64,000 bases of DNA from CG2-30-58-95 sp964618215 (GTDB taxonomy: Bacteria > Chloroflexota > Anaerolineae > Anaerolineales > Villigracilaceae), in contig CAZTZE010000022.1 in assembly GCA_964618215.1 (NCBI GenBank), positions 1-64,000 on the forward strand. The letters are read 5' to 3'. Positions 63,325-64,000 of this stretch are shown here, piece by piece. A program made the translations under genes and the position numbers. Position 1 is the first letter of the stretch. Each line of letters begins with the position of its first letter. The notes under the pieces are model-generated. The model searched no databases. It was not told the origin of the DNA and saw nothing but the letters and a program-made list of their open reading frames with translations.

Positions 63325-64000
63325 ATGCGGAATCGTTTTCTTGTCATCATGATCATCATCGTGGGGATGGCGCTGTTGGCGGCCTGCAGCGGCGCGGTTG
63401 ACGTCCCTACGCCCACGCCCACCGGGATGCCAGACCCACTTGACCCCTCTGTCCGGCACCTTTCGAGCGCAAAAGAGCATATTCAGCAGGGCGAATATAA
63501 ACTTGCCATTGCTGAGTTGACCGCGGTCATTCAACTCAACGCCAATTCAGTCTTTACTGCCATGGCTTACTACCAGCGCGGCGTGGCATATGCCGGGCTG
63601 GGGGATTCAATATCGGCTCTGGCTGATTTTTCGCAGTGTATTATCCTGGATCCTGCCTTTGCGCCTGCCTATTTCGCCCGAGGTTCGGCCTATACCAGGC
63701 TCGGGCAGATCGAACAAGCCATTGCAGATCACAGCCGCGTCATCGAACTGGAGCCGGAAGGCGTCAACGCTTATATCAACCGGGCAATGTTGTACGATGC
63801 CATCGAAGAATATGATCTTGCGATAAGCGATTATGACCGCGCGATTGTCCTCTCACCGGGTGAGGCGGCGCTCTATAATAACCGTGGCACTACCTATTTT
63901 CATATGGGGGATGAGGACGCCGCGCTGGCAAATTTCAACCAAGCCATCCAGATTGATCCCGCATACGCGCCGGCTTACTATAATCGCGGCCGCCTGTGCA
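63325..64000 (+). CDS. TPR-repeat lipoprotein (partial, runs off the window)
   Basis: 225 codons are visible and the frame is open at the right edge. MRNRFLVIMIIIVGMALLAA leads to a lipobox (LLAAC, lipid-modified Cys at about residue 21), so the protein is anchored to the outer face of the membrane. After a Pro/Thr linker come tetratricopeptide repeats of about 34 residues: KLAIAELTAVIQLNAN, ALADFSQCIILDPAFAPAYF, AIADHSRVIELEP, LAISDYDRAIVLSPGEAALY and AALANFNQAIQIDPAYAPAY. TPRs bind other proteins. It has its own promoter after the terminator, so a link with the giant protein is only positional. Confidence 0.88.
   Translation, partial: MRNRFLVIMIIIVGMALLAACSGAVDVPTPTPTGMPDPLDPSVRHLSSAKEHIQQGEYKLAIAELTAVIQLNANSVFTAMAYYQRGVAYAGLGDSISALADFSQCIILDPAFAPAYFARGSAYTRLGQIEQAIADHSRVIELEPEGVNAYINRAMLYDAIEEYDLAISDYDRAIVLSPGEAALYNNRGTTYFHMGDEDAALANFNQAIQIDPAYAPAYYNRGRLC

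Overview
The window is bacterial and most likely from the Chloroflexota (Anaerolineae-like). That placement is an inference from overall protein similarity, zinc-type S14, S4 and L36, low-complexity word-like intergenic spacers, and a Sec-type signal peptide on a giant RTX-repeat protein with no type I secretion genes nearby. No rRNA, tRNA, CRISPR array, integrase or transposase gene was seen.

Bases 1-17395 (+) are a nearly complete S10-spc-alpha ribosomal supercluster: tuf tail, rpsJ, rplC-rplD-rplW-rplB-rpsS-rplV-rpsC-rplP-rpmC-rpsQ-rplN-rplX-rplE-rpsN-rpsH-rplF-rplR-rpsE-rpmD-rplO-secY-adk-map-rpmJ-rpsM-rpsK-rpsD-rpoA-rplQ-truA-rplM-rpsI. infA is missing from its usual place between map and rpmJ, where a promoter-like sequence stands instead. 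Several spacers (384-625, 4462-4548, 14080-14269, 15624-15700, 16451-16552, 17396-17524) carry hairpins or low-complexity inverted repeats.

Bases 17525-28071 are mixed: a YabN-like methylase-MazG fusion; an AT-richer acyltransferase followed by a second, decayed copy of the mazG 3' end; a tandem GNAT protein (-); a probably 5'-truncated phospholipase D-like gene (-); an AarF/ABC1 kinase; a three-gene minus-strand operon with a RelE/ParE-type toxin-antitoxin pair; an aldo/keto reductase; and a diacylglycerol-kinase-family lipid kinase. Small mobile-looking repeats lie between them: a 33-bp dispersed repeat also found at 63172, a MITE-like 154-bp element at 27625, and a 21-bp inverted pair flanking the lipid kinase.

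Bases 28072-63048 (+) form the most striking locus: parA, parB, a 1079-residue membrane hybrid in which a NarX-type sensor kinase is fused to a complete NarL-type response regulator with its own LuxR DNA-binding domain, and then a single 29.6-kb open reading frame encoding a 9866-residue secreted protein. The giant has a signal peptide, beta-helix-like modules, a non-repetitive central region of about 2270 residues, thousands of residues of RTX-like Gly/Asp/Asn repeats, and a three-fold repeated C-terminal module. Gene order and strand suggest, but do not prove, that the sensor and the ParAB pair are connected with production or placement of this surface protein. A strong terminator closes the giant gene, and an apparently leaderless TPR lipoprotein gene runs off the right edge.
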